DNA from: Flavobacterium sp. 90
GTDB lineage: Bacteria; Bacteroidota; Bacteroidia; Flavobacteriales; Flavobacteriaceae
Direction: 5' to 3'
Assembly: GCF_004339525.1 (NCBI RefSeq)
Contig: NZ_SMGE01000001.1
Coordinates: forward strand, 4,650,001 to 4,714,000
Length of the DNA stretch: 64,000 nt
In this document: in pieces, positions 7,666 to 17,350 of the stretch
Layout of the letters: each line of letters opens with the position of its first letter
Numbering within the stretch: position 1 is the first letter of the stretch
Position numbers and translations under genes: made by a program
The notes under the pieces: generated by a model
The model's database searches: none
Told to the model about the DNA's origin: nothing
Seen by the model: only the letters and a program-made list of their open reading frames with translations

Positions 7666-8865
7666 CTAACGCCCAAACTTATAATAAACCAAATCCTGAT
7701 TTTCTTTATCATCAATAGAATCAAGAATCGAATTCATTCCCAGAACGCTGAAAGTGATTCCGTTACCTCCAAATCCGAGGACGTAATGTTCGTTTTTTTT
7801 GGGATCTGGTTTTCCGAAATAGGGTAAACCATCTTTTGTTTCGCCAAAAGTTCCTGCCCAGGAATAATCTATTTTGAAATCGATAAGTGGAAATTTTCTT
7901 TGAAATTGTTTTTGTAAATACGCTTCTTTTTTCGGCAATAATTTATCACGTTTTTGAGCGTCTTTGAAGTCTTCATCGCCACCGCCAATAATAATCCGAT
8001 TGTCGGCCGTTGCTCTAAAATATAAATATGGATCTGCTGTATTCCAGAATATTGCATTTTTAAAAGCCACTGGTAAATCAGGTAGATTTTCTGAAGCAAT
8101 TACAAACGTACTTTTTAGATCAACTACTTTTTCAGTCAATGTTTCAATGCTTTCGTAACCGCTGCAATGTATAATATGATCTGCCGTAATGGTAAATTTG
8201 TTTTCAGTACGAGCAATACATTTTTCTTTTTGGTTTTGAATATTAACAATATTTGTACGGTCAAAAATTTGCATTCCGTTTTCCTGGCAATAAAACAATA
8301 AATCTTGTGCGAGTTTATAAGGATCCATAACTGCGGCAGTTTTTGATTCGATTGCTGCGAGCGCATTTAATCCCATTTCTTTCAAATTGAATTTGCTTAA
8401 CCAGGTTACATCAAATCCGGAGTTTTTTCGGGCTTCAAATTCTCGTTTCAAAAACGGAATATCCTTTTTCACGGAAGTAAAATAAATGCTTTTTTTGAAT
8501 TCAAACTGACAATCACTTTTTATGGTATCGATGATATTTCGCAAATCAAAAATGGCTTTTTTTCCATTCTTATAACTGTCAACGGCACATTCTAAACCTC
8601 TTAATTCTATTAGTTTATGTAACGGAACATCAATTTCATATTGAAGTAAAGCGGTACTTGCCGCCGTACTTCCATTACAAACATCGCGACGATCAACGAG
8701 AACTATTTTTTTTCCGTCGTTTATTAATTTATAGGCAATTAATGCTCCCGTTATTCCTCCGCCAATGATTAAAATTTCCGTGTCAATATCTTTGGTTATT
8801 GAGGGATAACTGTTTAGCATGGCATTTTTTAGAGGCCAGAAAGTTTCGGTGGAACGTAGTTTCAT
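7666..8865 (-). CDS. FAD-dependent amino-acid oxidase-type oxidoreductase (DAO family)
   Basis: 399 residues. An N-terminal dinucleotide-binding motif, EILIIGGGITGALIAYKL, is followed by the FAD-contact region GSTAASTALLQYE, and the C-terminal region carries GTFGETKDGLPYFGK and VLGFGGNGITFSVLG, typical of DAO-fold oxidoreductases related to glycine and sarcosine oxidases. No signal peptide, so it is cytosolic or on the inner face of the membrane. Its start overlaps the stop of the iron-permease-like gene by 4 bp (ATGA), which implies translational coupling. The substrate is not evident. Confidence 0.87.
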   Translation of the reverse strand: MKLRSTETFWPLKNAMLNSYPSITKDIDTEILIIGGGITGALIAYKLINDGKKIVLVDRRDVCNGSTAASTALLQYEIDVPLHKLIELRGLECAVDSYKNGKKAIFDLRNIIDTIKSDCQFEFKKSIYFTSVKKDIPFLKREFEARKNSGFDVTWLSKFNLKEMGLNALAAIESKTAAVMDPYKLAQDLLFYCQENGMQIFDRTNIVNIQNQKEKCIARTENKFTITADHIIHCSGYESIETLTEKVVDLKSTFVIASENLPDLPVAFKNAIFWNTADPYLYFRATADNRIIIGGGDEDFKDAQKRDKLLPKKEAYLQKQFQRKFPLIDFKIDYSWAGTFGETKDGLPYFGKPDPKKNEHYVLGFGGNGITFSVLGMNSILDSIDDKENQDLVYYKFGR

Positions 8866-9350
8866 TTTTTGGTAATATTTCGGGTACTTAATTTCGTTCT
8901 GTTTTTGTCCTTACGCTCATGTTGTTCGTGCGCTTCGGCAATAGAATGAGAATTTCTGATGCTTTCGTCTTTCTTAGCAAGTTCACTTAATCTGTGATAG
9001 TATTTTTGAACAATAATCATTTCGTCCTCCGTCATACTTTCGATATCAACCAGACTATTACTTGAATATTCGTTTGAAGCAACCAATTCATTTAGCTTAA
9101 GCTGAATAGCAAGAGAATCTTTGTTTTGCGCTTTCTGAATCAAAAAAACCATCAGAAAAGTAATAATTGTCGTTCCGGTATTGATAACCAATTGCCAGGT
9201 TTCTGAATAATCGAAAATAGGACCGGAAACTGCCCATGCAACCACAATCAAAAATGCGCCTATAAAAGCTGGTGTGCTTCCGGCAGCTTTAGAGACATTG
9301 GTAGCAAATTTTTCGAAAGCACTGCTTTGTTTTGTTTTTTTAGTTTTCAT
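8862..9350 (-). CDS. Low-affinity iron permease family protein
   Basis: 162 residues with two membrane helices (about 26-45 and 55-78) around the sequence VSGPIFDYSETWQLVINTGT, then IITFLMVFLIQKAQNKD, which is the hallmark of the Fet4-like low-affinity iron permease family. The C-terminal half is soluble and charged. Bacterial members are much shorter than yeast Fet4 and their transport role is not proven. It sits 6 bp after the AsmA-like gene and overlaps the oxidoreductase gene by 4 bp. Confidence 0.85.
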   Translation of the reverse strand: MKTKKTKQSSAFEKFATNVSKAAGSTPAFIGAFLIVVAWAVSGPIFDYSETWQLVINTGTTIITFLMVFLIQKAQNKDSLAIQLKLNELVASNEYSSNSLVDIESMTEDEMIIVQKYYHRLSELAKKDESIRNSHSIAEAHEQHERKDKNRTKLSTRNITKK

Positions 9351-9356
9351 TTGAAT

Positions 9357-12176
9357 TTAACTTTTTCGTTTGCTTACTTTTTCTTCCCGAATGACTTTAT
9401 TGTGTTTTTCATCATAAACGGCATCATCAATTTTTTGTCCTGTTTTGCTAAAGATTTTAATTTTTGGATCTTCGTGCGTTCCGGTAATAACAATCGGGAA
9501 ACCAATGAGTCCAAAAGGAGGCAATCCTAATCGCATTCTTAAATCAAGAAGTCCGTCAAAACTTGTAGTTCCTTTTATTGTTGGTTTAAAACTTGCCACG
9601 CTAAACGTGAATGGTTCGATGTGGATTAAATTATTGTCTATAGACGATTTGATTTCGATTCCTTTCAAACCAGGATCGTCAAGTCCTTTTTGTCCGGTTT
9701 TAGAACTAATTCCGTCAAATAATTTCAATCCTTTTACTTTTACATCACGCAAGTTTATTGTTCCTCCGCCTTCAAGAGATTCGTAAATTGGTCCCATATT
9801 TCCGTTCAGATCACCTTTTACTTTATAATCTACAGAGATAATTCCCTGTGCTTTTTCAGCGACGGTAACCATATCATGAAACATCGGAATTTCTTTGTAA
9901 GCTCTTTGTACGCTGAAATCTTTGGCTGTAAAATGAGCATCAAAATGTGCTGCGGTTGGTGATTCATCTTTATAAGTAGCATTTATTCCCAAGAGACAAT
10001 CGATAATATTGAAAGTGGCATTGTCTAAATAAAAACCTTCTTTTGTAATACCAACTTTTCCGTTGAGTTTGTTTAAAACCAAACCGTTATATTCTACTTT
10101 ATCGGCATTTGCGGTAAGTGCAACATTTAAGTTTTTCGGAACGATTACAACGCCGCTCATTTTTGGATGATCTTCTTTGGCGTATTCAACTTCAAGATTT
10201 CGATCAGTGTTTTCACCTTTTTTGAGCGCCATAAATTCATCGACATTGATGAGTTTAGAATGCATATTAAAATCCCCGCTCAAAGTTCCGTGCGATTCCA
10301 TAAAATAATTTATGGTGTTGAGTAAATATCCGTTAATCGCAAAATCAGATTTTCCATAAGTAGCATCGAATTTTTCGAACCACATTTTCTCATTCTGAAA
10401 ACGGAAATTTCCTTGTTGGATAAAAAAGGATTTCGGAAATAATTCTGAAGTTGCTTTTATATTTTTTAATATAATTGTGCCTTTATTATCAAGTTTATTA
10501 TATTCTCCTTTTGTGGCGTAACTTTGTTTCCCTTTTAGCGAAAGATCTGCTTTTGCATAACCGGTTACATCAAGTCCTTTACGAGAGAAAACCTGATAAA
10601 TACGTCCAACATTCAGTTCGCCTTTAATTTTTGCATTATAAGCCAAGTCAGTAAAGTCAGATAAAGCGGCGTTGACATACATCGGATTTCCTTCAAAAAC
10701 AAAAGAAGCCGGAGCAACTGCAACAATCAAATCTTTGAATGTTCCTGCTTTATTTAGCACATTGGCGATAAAAGTAATGTCAGTAATTGGGTTAGGATAA
10801 GAGTCCGTTTTTAGCCAGCCGTTGCGCAACGAAATTCCGCCAATAGTTTTCGGAAATAGTTTTTTTGAAGTACTAAAAATACCTTTTGCCTGAATATTTG
10901 TTTTCAGGATTCCTTTTAATTCTATGGTATTCAAACCTAATGCGGCGTCTACGGTTGCAAGATCTAATGCGCCTTTTACGCTTGCATCGACCGTCATTTC
11001 ATTAAAACCTTTACTATACAAATAAGCTGTGAAATAATCTTTTTCGGCAACTTTAAATTTAAAAGTTTTTAGATTTATCAAAAGTTTTTCTACGTCAAGC
11101 GAAGGTAAAACCGCATTTAAATCCATATGAAAACCGGTTAATGGAGCAGGGGCATTTTGATAATTTATAGCACCTTTATCAATTTTAAGATCAAAAGCCA
11201 AATCTGGTTTCAGCTTTTTGGCAACATTATAATCTCCTTTAAAAGTAAAAAGCAAATCACTATTTCCGGAGATTTCGGTTTCATCCATCCATTTCAAATA
11301 TTCCGGAGGCATTACAGATAATAAATCTTTTACAGTTGTGTTTTCTGATGCTGCTTTGATATTGATTTTATATCCGTCTCTTAAAATGGTAAATAAACCG
11401 GTGAACTTCAGCGGTAATTTGTTAATTCGTAACTCATTTTTTTGAAGAATAAATGAAAGTGCGTGCGTGTTGATTCTTGTAATTAAATCGGCTCGAACTT
11501 CTTTTTTTCGCAGATATGCAGTTCTGTCGTAGTAGAAATCAACATTATCGATTCTCGCATCTGTATTTAAGTCAAAAATATCTTCACTAAGATTTCCTTT
11601 TCCAATATAGTTAAAGCCTTTTGCATCGACCAAAATTTTGGCAGAACGATCGTTATATTTTACGTGACAATCTTTCAAATCTATTCGTTCTAAGCGAATT
11701 GCAGTTCCTTCTTCCGGTTCATTTGGATCGTTTGGTTTTTTATCACGATCTTCGGGAGCGACATAAATATTATAATTGGCTTCTCCTTTTTGGTTGACCA
11801 TTATATTGATTAAAGCTTTAGAAACATAGAGTTTATTAATTTTTACTTCATTGTCAAAAAGCAATCTTTTCAAATTAATCCCAAAAGCAACTTGTTCTGC
11901 TTTTAGCAAAGTATCATTGCGAAATGGAGCTGAACCTGTCAATGATAAATCATCAAGCGAAACTGTAAGCGAAGGAAAATGCGTAAAAAATGACAACCTT
12001 GATTTCGTAAAATCCATTTTGGTATCTAAGCGTTCATTAGCAATTTTCTTTACTTCAGACGCAACTGCTCCGGGAAATAACAACGGAATCAAAAATATTA
12101 AAAGCAAGATACTCGCAATTGTAATTCCGGTTATTTTTAGAGTTTTAAGGGCTATATTTTTATAAGATACAGGCAT
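9357..12176 (-). CDS. Large AsmA-like (TamB/YhdP superfamily) membrane protein
   Basis: Start taken at the ATG at 12176 (MPVSYKNIALKTLK), giving 939 residues. An upstream in-frame ATG at 12215 would add 13 residues before the membrane anchor. The anchor is at about residues 12-35 (ITGITIASILLLIFLIPLLF), followed by the AsmA N-terminal region with SFFTHFPSLTVSLDDLSL. A long periplasmic beta-rich body follows, and the C-terminal AsmA-like region has the end motif LPPFGLIGFPIVITGTHEDP. Relatives are bridge-like proteins for phospholipid movement to the outer membrane. It follows the MCE genes in the same direction, 86 bp after mlaD-like. Confidence 0.88.
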   Translation of the reverse strand: MPVSYKNIALKTLKITGITIASILLLIFLIPLLFPGAVASEVKKIANERLDTKMDFTKSRLSFFTHFPSLTVSLDDLSLTGSAPFRNDTLLKAEQVAFGINLKRLLFDNEVKINKLYVSKALINIMVNQKGEANYNIYVAPEDRDKKPNDPNEPEEGTAIRLERIDLKDCHVKYNDRSAKILVDAKGFNYIGKGNLSEDIFDLNTDARIDNVDFYYDRTAYLRKKEVRADLITRINTHALSFILQKNELRINKLPLKFTGLFTILRDGYKINIKAASENTTVKDLLSVMPPEYLKWMDETEISGNSDLLFTFKGDYNVAKKLKPDLAFDLKIDKGAINYQNAPAPLTGFHMDLNAVLPSLDVEKLLINLKTFKFKVAEKDYFTAYLYSKGFNEMTVDASVKGALDLATVDAALGLNTIELKGILKTNIQAKGIFSTSKKLFPKTIGGISLRNGWLKTDSYPNPITDITFIANVLNKAGTFKDLIVAVAPASFVFEGNPMYVNAALSDFTDLAYNAKIKGELNVGRIYQVFSRKGLDVTGYAKADLSLKGKQSYATKGEYNKLDNKGTIILKNIKATSELFPKSFFIQQGNFRFQNEKMWFEKFDATYGKSDFAINGYLLNTINYFMESHGTLSGDFNMHSKLINVDEFMALKKGENTDRNLEVEYAKEDHPKMSGVVIVPKNLNVALTANADKVEYNGLVLNKLNGKVGITKEGFYLDNATFNIIDCLLGINATYKDESPTAAHFDAHFTAKDFSVQRAYKEIPMFHDMVTVAEKAQGIISVDYKVKGDLNGNMGPIYESLEGGGTINLRDVKVKGLKLFDGISSKTGQKGLDDPGLKGIEIKSSIDNNLIHIEPFTFSVASFKPTIKGTTSFDGLLDLRMRLGLPPFGLIGFPIVITGTHEDPKIKIFSKTGQKIDDAVYDEKHNKVIREEKVSKRKS

Positions 12177-12262
12177 ATAGAGATATTTTAAACCATTTTT
12201 AGAATCACATTTCACAAGTCACATTTTCATAACTCACATTTTCACATTTCACAAATCACATT

Positions 12263-13093
12263 TTACGATTTAGCTTTTTCAGAATCTTTTTTAGCGTCGT
12301 CTTCTTTTTGCTTTTCCTGCTTTTTAGCATCTTCTTTGACTTTGTCTTCCTTAGCTTTTGCTTCTTTTTCCTCTTTGGCCTTTTCTTCTTTTTTCTCTTT
12401 CAGTTCTTCTTTTTGTTTTTCCTTTTGTTTCTCTTTTTTCTTGAAATATCCTCTCAACAAAAAGTTACTTTTGGCAGCTTCCATATTATCGCTAAAACCT
12501 TTGGTTCCTGATTCTAAATTTGATAAGGTATTCGAAACACTGTTTGCCATTTTATCATCTCGAACTAATCTTGCCAAAGCACCGTTTCCGTTATTCATAG
12601 AATGACTAAAAATCGCAAGTTCATCAGAAATAACACCAACATTATCGACACTTTTTTTGACACTTTTCATTATATCATTCATTTCGATTCCGTCAATAGA
12701 AGCAATTGCGCCATTGTTTTCGATGATTTTTGTAGATTTTATGCCGGGAGTAATAGTCAAAACTTTATCACCCATTAATCCGTCAGAACCAATACTGGCG
12801 CGCGCATCTGTTTTAATAAATTTGCGAACTTCATCTTTTACGACCATCGACACAACGACAGAAGAATCATTAATTAATCTGATTTCTTCAACCGTTCCGA
12901 TGTTGATTCCTGAAAACCGAACATTATTTCCGACTTCTAAACCACTAACGGTTTTAAATCGGGATGAGATGTGAAATGTTGACCCGAATAGATTTTTTTG
13001 TTTTCCAATAAAATATACTGCCAGAATAAAAAGCAGTAAACCTATTGTTACAAACATTCCTAATTTCCAAGTATATCCAGATTGCTTCTCCAT
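12263..13093 (-). CDS. MlaD-type MCE substrate-binding protein
   Basis: 276 residues. One N-terminal membrane helix (about 10-29) is followed by a single MCE domain (about 37-117), with SRFKTVSGLEVGNNVRFSG and ASIGSDGLMGDKVLTITPG. It should be anchored in the inner membrane and bind phospholipid for the ABC pair encoded upstream. The last 60 or so residues (about 214-276) are almost only Lys, Glu, Ala, Asp and Gln, a highly charged low-complexity tail predicted to be a long helix. The antisense reading of that tail gives false Phe-rich open frames. Confidence 0.9.
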   Translation of the reverse strand: MEKQSGYTWKLGMFVTIGLLLFILAVYFIGKQKNLFGSTFHISSRFKTVSGLEVGNNVRFSGINIGTVEEIRLINDSSVVVSMVVKDEVRKFIKTDARASIGSDGLMGDKVLTITPGIKSTKIIENNGAIASIDGIEMNDIMKSVKKSVDNVGVISDELAIFSHSMNNGNGALARLVRDDKMANSVSNTLSNLESGTKGFSDNMEAAKSNFLLRGYFKKKEKQKEKQKEELKEKKEEKAKEEKEAKAKEDKVKEDAKKQEKQKEDDAKKDSEKAKS

Positions 13094-13124
13094 GATTTCT
13101 AAGATTTCTAATTTTTATTTTGCT

Positions 13125-13904
13125 TTATTCAAAGAATGAGCGAACCCATTCGTCTTCGTCTTTTTCTAATTCTTCATAAGTTCCTTCGGCGTGAATCACT
13201 CCGTCTTTCAAAACCATAATTCGGTCGGCAGTTAATTTGGCGCAAGCCATATCATGCGTAATAATGATCGAAGTTGTTTTGCGTTTGTGTTTGATATCGA
13301 GAATCAATTCGCTTATTTCTCTTGAAGTTATCGTGTCTAATCCCGTTGTTGGTTCATCGTATAAAATGATTTCAGGTTTAAGGATTAAAGTTCTGGCTAA
13401 GCCAATTCTTTTCTGCATTCCGCCCGATAATTCAGATGGCATTTTGTCAATTGCATCGCTTAATCCTACGTTATCGAGAGCTTCCATGATTTCGCTTTCG
13501 ACTTCTTCGGCGGATAATTCTTTTTTGTGTTTTTTTAATGTAAATGCCAAATTTTCTCTAACCGACATTGAATCGTACAAAGCGCCACTTTGGAACAAAA
13601 ATCCAATTCGAACTCTGATTTCGTTCAATTCAGGTTTGGTTAGATGAAGTACATTTTCATCAAAAACTTTTATTTCGCCTTGATCCGGTTCAATCAATCC
13701 AACAATGCATTTTATTGTAACTGATTTTCCTGAGCCTGAACGTCCTAGAATTACTAAATCTTCGCCTTTGTTTACGGTAAGATTTACACCTTTCAGGATT
13801 TGGTTATTGGCACCAAAAGTTTTGTGCAAATCTTTAATCTCAATGATTGGCGTTTTGCTTTTTACTTTGGTTTTAGGTTCTGTATTTTCTTTTTCCTTGA
13901 TCAT
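13125..13904 (-). CDS. MlaF-type ABC transporter ATPase
   Basis: 259 residues with a complete ATPase core: Walker A GRSGSGKS (54-61), Q-loop Gln105, signature LSGGMQKR (159-166), Walker B IILYDEPT (179-186) and a late switch His. The 'LxGGMxxR' signature is the form typical of Mla/Ttg2A-type ATPases. It powers the permease encoded 2 bp upstream and passes lipid to or from the MlaD-like protein encoded 31 bp downstream. An N-terminal Lys/Glu-rich extension of about 18 residues precedes the domain. Confidence 0.93.
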   Translation of the reverse strand: MIKEKENTEPKTKVKSKTPIIEIKDLHKTFGANNQILKGVNLTVNKGEDLVILGRSGSGKSVTIKCIVGLIEPDQGEIKVFDENVLHLTKPELNEIRVRIGFLFQSGALYDSMSVRENLAFTLKKHKKELSAEEVESEIMEALDNVGLSDAIDKMPSELSGGMQKRIGLARTLILKPEIILYDEPTTGLDTITSREISELILDIKHKRKTTSIIITHDMACAKLTADRIMVLKDGVIHAEGTYEELEKDEDEWVRSFFE

Positions 13905-13906
13905 TT

Positions 13907-14665
13907 TTAAAAGAATAAATCGGTTATTTGAACTGCGACCATATCGAGAATAAAGATGGTTAAAGAAGCGGTTACAACTGCTGAATTTGCTGCTTTACCA
14001 ACGCTTTCGGTTCCATTTGAGGCATTAAATCCTTTAAAACATCCAATCATTCCAATAAAAAATCCGAAGAAAAATGTTTTAATTGTAGCCGGAATCAAAT
14101 CCAGAAATTCTAATGATTGCAGAATTTGAGTCAGATAGCGGTAAAAGTTTACATCGCCATGAATATTAATACCAACATATCCGCCAATGATTCCAACAGC
14201 ATCTGCAAAAATTACTAAAAGCGGAACCATTAATGTACAAGCTAAAATGCGCGTTACAACTAAATAGTTATACGGATTTATGGCTGAAACTTCCATTGCA
14301 TCAATTTGTTCTGTTACTTTCATAGAACCTAATTCGGCACCAATTCCTGACGAAATCTTTCCGGCGCAGATCAAAGCGGTAATTACCGGCGCAATTTCTC
14401 TAATTAAAGAAAGTGCAACCATTCCCGGTAACCATGATTCGGCACCAAATTTTACAAGCGTTGGTCGCGATTGAAGCGTAAGTACCAAACCCATTATAAA
14501 TCCGGTTATAGCTACTAATGGCAGCGATTTATAACCTATAACATAACATTGTTTCAAGAACTCTTTGGCCTCATAAGGAGGTACAAAAACTTCCTTAAAA
14601 AACTGCTTTGCAAACAATGTTGCATTTCCAATTTCTGTGAATGTATTTTTTAAAGTGAAAATCAA
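13907..14665 (-). CDS. MlaE-type ABC transporter permease
   Basis: 252 residues, normal for MlaE/YrbE permeases, with about five membrane segments. Family motifs are seen in ICAGKISSGIGAELGSMKV followed by TEQIDAMEV, and in the C-terminal GCFKGFNASNGTESVGKA. It forms the inner-membrane channel of the lipid transporter that keeps the outer membrane asymmetric. It is the first gene of the minus-strand run that continues with the ATPase and MCE protein. Confidence 0.93.
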   Translation of the reverse strand: MIFTLKNTFTEIGNATLFAKQFFKEVFVPPYEAKEFLKQCYVIGYKSLPLVAITGFIMGLVLTLQSRPTLVKFGAESWLPGMVALSLIREIAPVITALICAGKISSGIGAELGSMKVTEQIDAMEVSAINPYNYLVVTRILACTLMVPLLVIFADAVGIIGGYVGINIHGDVNFYRYLTQILQSLEFLDLIPATIKTFFFGFFIGMIGCFKGFNASNGTESVGKAANSAVVTASLTIFILDMVAVQITDLFF

Positions 14666-15073
14666 AATACTATGTTTTAAGTTAAATCTAATAATTGAAA
14701 ACCAGTTGTTTAAGTGGTCTTATATCTTCTGATTGTTAAGTATAAAATTACTCTGGAAATACAGAAGAAATCTTACACAACTTTTTAGGAAGTTTATATA
14801 ATTAACATAGCAGTACACAATAAAGAGATTATTGTATCGTTTGGCGGGAAATGTTAAAATCAGGAAAGTTGTTGAATGGCACGCGGATGACGCGGGTTTA
14901 AACAGATTTTTACTGATTTTTTTTCCATTTCTGGGAATAACAAAAAGAGTGTATTGTTAGTATTATTATTATTATTATTGAAATAGAATAGAAGTAAAAA
15001 CAAAAAATCCCTTCGTTAAAAGGGATTTTCTGGGTTTAATAGAATTTTGGTCAGTCTATTATCGTTTGATTCT
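14666..15073. other. Intergenic region with half-repeat and microsatellite
   Basis: The upstream region of the MCE operon lies at 14666-14860. A half element of the gcacgcggatgacgcggg family is at 14878-14925, and a run of six ATT units is at 14962-14979. No coding signal. The terminator at 15004-15029 belongs to the next gene. Confidence 0.6.
15004..15029 (-). terminator. Rho-independent terminator of the glycosyltransferase gene
   Basis: Arms AAAATCCCTT (15004-15013) and AAGGGATTTT (15020-15029) form a hairpin with a 6-base loop. On the minus strand it is followed by a T-rich run, 45 bp after the stop of the glycosyltransferase. Confidence 0.75.
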
Positions 15074-17350
15074 TTATGAATTTATAGCAATGCCGCTTCT
15101 GTTTTTTATTAACGGAATTACTTTTATTTCTGCTAATTTAAGATTTTCCATGATTAATCTTGCAGTAAGATAACAAACTGTAGATTCTGCACCTTGATTT
15201 AAATTGATGTTTTCTTTTTCCAAACCGTCATAACCGCCGCCACTTACAGGATTATACATAATTTGATTGAGATGATTTTTGCCTAAAAACCAGTTAAAAG
15301 CGATTTTCATTTTGTTTTTATATTCGGCTGTGCCAAATGCATTATAAAATGAATTTAAAGTTTGAATCGTGTAAGCAACATCAATTGGCTGTTCTCCATA
15401 TTCGTTTACATCTGCTTCTGAATCTCTGTGTAACCATCCGTTGTTAGAAATTACTTTGAAATTTTTATCGGTAAACATTTTCGACATTAAAAAGTCAAGA
15501 GAATCCAAAGCTACTTTTTTATAGATTGGTTTATTGGTTGTTAGATAAGCATAAAGCATAGATTCCGGTAGAATTCCATTTCCGTAAGTCAGATAGTTTT
15601 CAAACCATTTCCAATCACTTGAAGCGTGAATTTCATAATTAGAAAGCAATTTGGCATTCAGTTTATTAATAATCGCGGCAACATATAAATTAGGAACAGC
15701 TGTGTGATATAAATACAAACCTTTTGTTGCAAAACCAATAGAACGCGGCGATTGAATATTTTCGGCCCATTTCAAGGAATTCAGCAAACATTTTGTTGCT
15801 TTTTTCGTGATACCTTCCGGTAAAATGGCTGCGTTTGAAACCACAGTTCCTAAAGCCCAAATCGCTCTGGCATTTGAATCTTCTAAATTTACTTCGGCAT
15901 TTTGCTCCACATGTTCGCGGTTTTCCTGATCTACATAATTGATAAAATCGCCTTTTGGTTGCTGACAACGTTCGATAAAATCTAAATAAATCAAGATGTA
16001 AGCTAAATCGTCTTTGTCTTGCGTCAATTTATAATGCATACAAAGCGCAATCAAAGCGCGCGCATTATCGTCTAGCGTATAACCTGATTCAAGATCCGGA
16101 ATTGAGATTTTACTAAATTGAATGATACCTAAATCGGTTGTCATTTTTTTGATATGTCTCAATTGAATTGAAGGATAGGTATATTTTATTTCAGAAGGGC
16201 TTTCAAAAAGCTCTTTGTAAGTATTCATGTGTGTGATTGCGGCATTTTCCCAAGAAGAAGCGCGCGTTTTTCTAAAAGCATTTTTTCCCATTTCTTCTCT
16301 TAGATTTTCATCTGAAAGTAATTTAATAGCTGCTTCAGAAAATTGATCTACGTTTCCAATATCAACAAGAATTCCGGAATCCGGAGTTAGAACTTCTAAT
16401 GTATGCGGAATTTTTGAAGCTACAATTGGACAAGCACAGCTCATTGCATAAGAAAAAGTGCCGCTTACTGCCTGGTTTGGATCTTTTGAAGTAAACAAGT
16501 AAATGTCTGTAGCTTTTAGATAATCCAAAAGTTCGTCTGTATCAAGATATTCATTTATAAAACGAACATTATTTTCTAGTTTTAATTCTTTTACAATACC
16601 TTCCAATTTATCGCGATAAGCATCAACTCCATCTTTTATTAGATTTGGATGTGTTTTTCCTATAATTAAATAAAGAACATTTGGAGTGTTTTCGACAATT
16701 TTTGGTAATGCCTGTAAACCTGTTTCAATGTTTTTCCCTTCTCCTAAAAGTCCAAAAGTAGATAACACTTTTCTTTCCTGAATATCGAATTTTTCTTTGG
16801 CTTGTTGTGGAGTTTCATAAATTACAATATGAGTTCCGTGTGGTACGCAAGTAATAATGTCTTCATTAATACCATAATCTCTCATCAAAATTTCTTTGGA
16901 TTGATTGGTCATTACAAAAACCGAATTGCTATAAGAAAGCAGCAATTTTACAAAAGTTTTGAGTTCGTCGTTCGGGTTTGGGATTACGCTATGAAAAGTA
17001 TAAGTAAGTGGTTTTTTGACTTCATTCAAAAAATCTAATAAATAGTCTCCATAATTCCCTCCAAACAAACCAAATTCATGCTGAATATGAACTAATTTAA
17101 CTGATTTGTCTTTGTTGATTTCATGCGCAACTTTAGTATATTCTTCTTTGTTTCTTGTGTTTAAAGTGTAGGCTTGCGTTGGATTTGCTTTTGGTTTATC
17201 TACCAATTCACAAATTTGACAAGTAATTGATTTACCAAATACATCCGTAATTCCTTTTATGGTGTCTTGAGTATAAGTTGCTATTCCACATTGCGTTGGA
17301 GGAAATGTAGAAAGAAAAACTATTTTAGATTTATTTGATATCGCTTTCAT
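15074..17350 (-). CDS. GT4-type glycosyltransferase with C-terminal (alpha/alpha) helical domain
   Basis: 758 residues. The front half (about 1-385) is a GT-B fold GT4 glycosyltransferase: STFPPTQCGIATYTQ near the start, the HEFGLFGGNYGDY region, and the donor-binding end with AVSGTFSYAMSCACPIVASK. The back half (about 400-740) contains repeated Trp/Tyr-rich helices (DDNARALIALCMHYKL, EDSNARAIWALGTVV) like a six-hairpin barrel. No signal peptide is visible, so it is cytoplasmic. Such two-domain proteins in Bacteroidota are often near mannoside-phosphorylase genes, but here it has its own transcription unit. Confidence 0.87.
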   Translation of the reverse strand: MKAISNKSKIVFLSTFPPTQCGIATYTQDTIKGITDVFGKSITCQICELVDKPKANPTQAYTLNTRNKEEYTKVAHEINKDKSVKLVHIQHEFGLFGGNYGDYLLDFLNEVKKPLTYTFHSVIPNPNDELKTFVKLLLSYSNSVFVMTNQSKEILMRDYGINEDIITCVPHGTHIVIYETPQQAKEKFDIQERKVLSTFGLLGEGKNIETGLQALPKIVENTPNVLYLIIGKTHPNLIKDGVDAYRDKLEGIVKELKLENNVRFINEYLDTDELLDYLKATDIYLFTSKDPNQAVSGTFSYAMSCACPIVASKIPHTLEVLTPDSGILVDIGNVDQFSEAAIKLLSDENLREEMGKNAFRKTRASSWENAAITHMNTYKELFESPSEIKYTYPSIQLRHIKKMTTDLGIIQFSKISIPDLESGYTLDDNARALIALCMHYKLTQDKDDLAYILIYLDFIERCQQPKGDFINYVDQENREHVEQNAEVNLEDSNARAIWALGTVVSNAAILPEGITKKATKCLLNSLKWAENIQSPRSIGFATKGLYLYHTAVPNLYVAAIINKLNAKLLSNYEIHASSDWKWFENYLTYGNGILPESMLYAYLTTNKPIYKKVALDSLDFLMSKMFTDKNFKVISNNGWLHRDSEADVNEYGEQPIDVAYTIQTLNSFYNAFGTAEYKNKMKIAFNWFLGKNHLNQIMYNPVSGGGYDGLEKENINLNQGAESTVCYLTARLIMENLKLAEIKVIPLIKNRSGIAINS

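Noticed and set aside
12308..12605. Phe- and Ser-rich plus-strand open frames
   Set aside because: Antisense shadow of the Lys/Glu-rich tail of the MlaD-like protein.
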